From: Candidatus Roizmanbacteria bacterium CG22_combo_CG10-13_8_21_14_all_34_12
GTDB lineage: Bacteria > Patescibacteriota > Microgenomatia > UBA1406 > GWC2-37-13
NCBI GenBank assembly: GCA_002786595.1
Contig: PCTC01000027.1
Coordinates: 1-7,081, forward strand
DNA: 7,081 nt
Direction: 5' to 3'
Of this stretch, positions 6,201-7,081 are shown piece after piece; the first letter of the stretch is position 1, and each line of letters starts with the position of its first letter. The position numbers were made by a program, and so were the translations under genes. The notes under the pieces were generated by a model. The model was not told the DNA's origin. It saw only the letters and a program-made list of their open reading frames with translations, and did no database searches.

Positions 6201-7073
6201 GGAGTCATGGCCGCCCAGTCAATCGGAGAACCGGGAACTCAATTGACAATGAGAGTCAGACACTTTGGAGGAATCGTAATATCCGACGTAACTCAAGGTT
6301 TACCCCGTGTTGAGGAACTATTTGAGACTAGAACTCCAAAAATAGTTTCGCCTATTGCAGAGATCGCCGGTCGCGTCGCAGTCGTTGAAGACACGGAAAA
6401 AGAAATTTACGACATCACTATATCCGCCCTAAATAAAGAGTCGACTATTCAGGAGCAAAAATTTACAATTCCGAAGACCCAAAAACTAAAAATCAAAGAT
6501 GGCGATCTGATAAGTGTTGGAGTAGCTTTGTCTGAGGGTTATCTTGATATTGATGATGTATTGACTATTAAAGGTTTGAGAGCAGCTCAAATTTATCTGT
6601 TAGATGAAATTCAAAATGTATATGAATCTCAGGGCATTGCCATTCACGACAAACATTTTGAGGTTATTATCCGTAAAATGAGCGATAAAGTTATTATTGA
6701 AGATGAAGGTGATACTTCACTAATCAAAGATGAAGTTGTTTCAAAAATTCGTTTTGGTGAAGAAAATAAAAGAGTTTTGTCAAAGGGTGAAAGACCTGCT
6801 TCCGGAAAAGTTTCCATTCTTGGCATAACCCGAGCCGCTATCCACACCGACTCTTGGCTATCAGCTGCATCGTTTGAACAAACGACCAGTGTTTTGTCTT
6901 CAGCTGCCATCAAAGGCCAAACAGATTACTTGTTAGGACTGAAAGAAAATGTTATAATTGGCAGGTTAATACCCGTTACGCAAGATTTAATTAGTAAATA
7001 TTACGGTAAGTTTGCAAATCAATATGCCAACAATCAACCAACTGATAAAAAGGAAGAGAAAAAACAGGATTAA
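3279..7073 (+). CDS. rpoC: DNA-directed RNA polymerase subunit beta-prime
   Basis: Largest core polymerase subunit; it holds the catalytic Mg2+ and the moving parts of nucleotide addition. The 1264 aa appear complete. Visible in order: N-terminal zinc finger C62, C64, C77, C80; a charged, Lys/Glu-rich, probably coiled-coil insertion (about 140-237); lid and clamp helices that bind sigma (about 326-396); rudder and switch 2 (about 397-440, [20 protein letters not shown] at 420-439); NRAPTLH with R512; Mg-binding NADFDGD (545-551, D547/D549/D551); F-loop and bridge helix (about 811-868); second zinc site C877, C947, C954, C957; trigger loop (about 980-1010) with Q988, M991, R992 and H995; jaw and C-terminal [14 protein letters not shown] (1219-1232), ending in a short charged tail. 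There is no proteobacterial-type insertion in the trigger loop. Residues beside the Mg loop, in the bridge helix and at the trigger-loop tip differ from the usual bacterial consensus. Probably co-transcribed with rpoB. Confidence 0.98.
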   Translation: [1264 protein letters not shown]

Positions 7074-7081
7074 AAAATCAA

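Noticed and set aside
6644..6913. Antisense open frame of 89 codons within the rpoC jaw region
   Set aside because: Lies opposite highly conserved beta-prime C-terminal sequence, with no support for independent coding.
7050..7069. Purine-rich AGGAAGAG and AGGA at the end of rpoC as a ribosome site for a next gene
   Set aside because: No start codon is visible before the window ends, and the bases encode the charged C-terminal tail of beta-prime; a downstream start just past 7081 cannot be excluded.
58..7073. A mobile element, CRISPR array, defence system or other new multi-gene system
   Set aside because: Two housekeeping genes occupy the window; I saw no direct repeats, terminal inverted repeats or extra genes.

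Overview
The window holds one locus: a complete rpoB followed 2 bases later by a complete rpoC. These encode the beta and beta-prime subunits that together form the catalytic cleft of bacterial RNA polymerase. Both genes are on the + strand and fill the window almost end to end. Only 57 bases precede rpoB and 8 follow rpoC, so there is no other gene and no long gap.

The DNA is AT-rich, with many AAA, GAA, ATT and TTA codons. Trp is read from TGG, and neither gene contains an in-frame TGA, so the standard bacterial code fits and a mycoplasma-type or UGA=Gly code is not needed. The beta subunit is very compact at 1072 aa and lacks the large lineage insertions of Proteobacteria. Beta-prime is 1264 aa, has no insertion in its trigger loop, and carries a Lys/Glu-rich coiled-coil insertion after the N-terminal zinc finger. 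Many positions that are nearly invariant in bacterial polymerases are changed, while the metal-binding and catalytic residues are intact. This combination points to a reduced-genome, fast-evolving bacterium, most likely of the Candidate Phyla Radiation (Patescibacteria, perhaps Microgenomates). That placement is inference from sequence character, not from a search.

Layout: 1-31 is a GC-rich hairpin followed by a T-tract, probably the terminator of an upstream gene or an attenuator ahead of rpoB. 58-3276 is rpoB. The 3270-3281 junction has no Shine-Dalgarno and suggests coupled translation. 3279-7073 is rpoC, and 7074-7081 is too short to interpret. In the product, beta supplies the two active-site lysines, the flap-tip helix that binds sigma region 4 and the rifampicin pocket. 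Beta-prime supplies the Mg-binding aspartates, both zinc sites, the bridge helix and the trigger loop.

I found no new multi-gene system. The notable content is within the polymerase: a rifampicin pocket changed at classical resistance positions, altered residues in the trigger loop, bridge helix and Mg-loop flank, and gene starts without ribosome binding sites.
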